NCBI GenBank assembly: GCA_905250885.1
Contig: CAJNOQ010003415.1
Coordinates: 1 to 20,326 of the forward strand
Reading direction: 5' to 3'
Length of the DNA: 20,326 nt
From: Didymodactylos carnosus
Taxonomy: Eukaryota; Rotifera; Eurotatoria; Philodinida; Philodinidae
Below the pieces are notes generated by a model, which saw nothing but the letters and a program-made list of their open reading frames with translations, made no database searches and was not told where the DNA came from. The position numbers were made by a program, and so were the translations under genes. This document shows positions 18,230 through 20,326 of the stretch, in pieces. The first letter of the stretch is position 1. Each line of letters begins with the position of its first letter.

Positions 18230-19405
18230 CGGTCAAAAGACTCTTTTGTCATATGAAAATATCACGAATGAGTTTCTAGTTATAGTAGTTATAGTATTTG
18301 TACTTTTTTTAAGGGGCTTCTCATGTTCGAATCTCTATTCGTACAAAATTGATTTTGTGTTCTTCGATAGTTTTAGTTTAGAATACTATAATGGAATATT
18401 TTTCCGCTTGTATCCTGATAGAATAAAGCTTATACCAACATGGCAATACTACTTCGTATACGTATCTGTATATAAAGAAATAAATAGAATTACAGTTTCC
18501 ACATCACCTGGCTTGATCTAACGTTAGGTCAAGTAAGGTGATGACAAAGGTTAACTTTGGTTGAAGCCTAAATGCATACATGATACATGATACCTGTTTT
18601 AAAGGTATATAAACACAGGAACCTCGTAATTCACCAAGAGAGACCTGTCACTAAGGAATCATTCAGGGTCTGGTTTTGCATTTCCGAAAAATCGGAAAGT
18701 GTCAACTGCAATCAAACGATGTTGAGGGTTATGTTTATTTACTGCATGATTCTGTGTTTCGTGCTCTTGTCTTGGAGCTACGATCAATCTTCTTGTTTGA
18801 TCTCAATACGCTTCTTGGTAATAAGACATACACAATTCTTTTCTATTCGTTTTTTCTCTTTCTATACATTCGATATATATTTCCCCTTAAAAGTGACATC
18901 ACACTTCCCTCGTTTTTTTTTCTTTCTTATTTGCGTTGAAATATATATGCCACAGCATACATATGGGAAAGGTACATCTTGTCACAGAACACAAGGGTAG
19001 AAAGACGAGAGCTGGGTCTTATGATTTCGAGATCCTTCGTCAACTTTTTTTCAATAATAATCAACAAAGAGCGGCACTGATTGCTACTGCCCTGGAGAAG
19101 AACATCTGCTAAGTTTAATGGCGAAAGCCGACTGTGAAAATATCATTTATTTCCGGAGTAATAATCATTTTTCTGAATTACTAACCAATTGAATACTTCA
19201 TTCACAAAAGCTCGATTTTTTTGAGCCCAGATGTTTTGGAGAAAATCTAATAACAGATTCTTGTGCACGCTAGGATCAAGGCTTTCCAACCGTACGATAA
19301 AAGTGGACAATTATGGGGTAGCAGATTTCAGATATTAGCCAGCCAGGTCCTTCTTCTATATATGACACACTATGTTTTAGGCCGTGTTTAGGTTATTGGC
19401 ATTTA
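18230..19405. other. Intergenic, no gene recognised
   Basis: Several overlapping plus-strand ORFs (18246-18521, 18587-19000, 18676-18939) are rich in Phe, Tyr, Ile and Leu from T-rich DNA, overlap each other in different frames and show no domain. They are most likely chance. A short repeat ACATGATACATGATACC lies near 18578-18594. Confidence 0.35.
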
Positions 19406-20066
19406 ATAGAGCGCATAATGTGAGCGTTCCTATGGACAATAAGAATGAATGTTGCTAAGCAGGTTGAAAATTTTCAAACAAAAATGTTATCCGCGAAACT
19501 CTCGCAAACACTTTTTAAAATTATTTCATATTTAAGACTATATAACATCTGATAAACCTGTGCCTTTCAAATGCGACTTCTTTTCGTATGACAATGTCGT
19601 ATTGTTTGCTTTCCATATGAATGGAAAAAATAAGCAAGACTTCATTAATTAATGGAACGAATATATTATAACATCTTTTCACATTTTTCAAACAACTCGA
19701 AAACAAAGAAAAACCCTAGTACCTTTCGCGCAAAAAGCGACGTGAAGAATTAGACATAAAATCAACAACGTCTTATTATCAAGCATCCAATGGAGTATTT
19801 TCTCCTTCCTCTCCAAGTGAGTATGAAACTATTGCCAAAGATTCACGTACACTTCATCATTCTGATTATGCCTGAGTATTTGAAATCTCTTAATTTTAAT
19901 TCAGTTGTTTCCACTTTCTAGCAATCGACAAACTTTGTGGAATAACAATCACATTAGGTTAGTAGACGTTAGAAACTGCCATGTTATGTATTCAACATTT
20001 TCTATTGCGTTTCTCACTGTTTAGATGGAGATAAAGTGCCGCTTGAATCACATGCATTTACATCAA
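19406..20066 (+). pseudogene. Partial inverted copy of the CUB-LDLa gene and its upstream DNA
   Basis: 19406-19783 matches the complement of the CUB gene's upstream DNA (about 3510-3905). 19784-20066 matches the end of exon 1, intron 1, exon 2, intron 2 and the start of exon 3, at roughly 90% identity by eye. Equivalent parts are exon 1 remnant 19784-19816, intron 19817-19921 (105 bp, same length), exon 2 19922-19957, intron 19958-20024 (67 bp) and exon 3 from 20025. All splice dinucleotides survive. A deletion of about 190 bp at 19783/19784 removed the TATA box, the ATG and most of the signal peptide. Homology ends near 20066 within exon 3, so the second half of CUB and the LDLa module are absent. 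The exon 3 frame then runs into unrelated sequence to a TAA at about 20152-20154. Confidence 0.85.
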
Positions 20067-20222
20067 GTCGCACACAATTTTTGCGCCATGATTTAGAAAA
20101 TATGAACTATCTGAGTGACAAAACACAATGGAAAAAACGCAATATGTACTTTTAAAGCTCGTTCAATGGTAGTCTAATAGACATCTAACAAAGATGGGAA
20201 ATGTAAGAAAATGTATTTACAA

Positions 20223-20326
20223 TTTCTTACATTTTCTTACATTTTACAATCTTTCTCAGCTGACCAGAAGAAAATTTTCTTCTGGTCAGCTGAGAAAGAT
20301 TGTAAAATGTAAGAAAATGTAAGAAA
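20223..20326. repeat. Perfect palindrome with 52-bp arms reaching the window edge
   Basis: 20223-20274 and 20275-20326 are exact reverse complements with no spacer, centred on GAAAATTTTC. The outer part contains tandem TTTCTTACA/TGTAAGAAA words that also occur as separate copies at about 20200-20222. The arm ends at the last base of the window, so the true length is unknown. It may be a hairpin element, or a palindromic artefact at a contig end. Confidence 0.85.

Noticed and set aside
18270..18345. Possible tRNA gene because of TGTTCGAATCTC
   Set aside because: Only the B-box-like word is present; no A box, acceptor stem or anticodon arm can be formed.
18246..19000. Several long plus-strand ORFs with many hydrophobic residues
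   Set aside because: They overlap in different frames, derive from T-rich DNA and lack domains. Apparent membrane segments are expected from this composition.

Overview
The window looks like nuclear DNA of a bdelloid rotifer (inference). The DNA is AT-rich and gene-sparse, and the genes carry short spliceosomal introns of about 63-105 bp. One gene has the architecture I associate with bdelloids: a degenerate receiver-like N-terminal domain followed by ADP-ribosyltransferase (ART) domains. There are no operons, bacterial ribosome binding sites or dense coding. Most of the remaining sequence is foldback repeats and MITE-like non-autonomous elements.

Three gene loci can be supported. (1) 2461-3376, minus strand: a five-exon gene for a 199-residue secreted CUB plus LDL-receptor class A protein, with a TATA box. 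(2) 6976-9097, minus strand: a two-exon gene for a 308-residue secreted protein with a papain-like/C39-like Cys...His pattern. Its single intron is 1195 bp, far longer than the others here, and holds a foldback repeat. (3) 15438-17373, plus strand: a receiver-like plus tandem double ART gene, with a reading-frame break inside the second ART domain and no in-frame ATG at its 5' end.

A fourth locus, 19406-20066 (plus), is a partial inverted copy of the CUB gene and its upstream DNA. It keeps introns and splice sites, but a deletion of about 190 bp removed the core promoter, start codon and signal peptide, and it breaks off inside exon 3. The two copies face each other across about 15.5 kb.

Layout: 1-240 degenerate GGC/TTAA-type repeat; 295-442 a short exon-like ORF; 1459-1935 long imperfect inverted repeat; 2461-3376 CUB-LDLa gene; 3377-3905 its upstream region; 4336-4828 nested foldback; 4829-6595 nothing recognised; 6596-6812 near-perfect hairpin; 6976-9097 C39-like gene; 9098-10683 nothing firm; 10692-11014 hAT-like MITE with 8-bp target-site duplication; 11143-11408 and 12181-12325 more foldbacks; 12990-13810 dense short repeats; 13811-15224 nothing firm; 15438-17373 ART gene; 17462-17533 four 18-bp tandem repeats; 17958-18229 palindrome-rich element; 18230-19405 nothing recognised; 19406-20066 pseudogene copy; 20223-20326 a perfect palindrome running to the window edge.

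The three genes share no evident pathway. Two encode predicted secreted proteins and one a putative intracellular NAD-dependent modifying enzyme. No complete autonomous transposon, CRISPR array, rRNA or convincing tRNA was seen.
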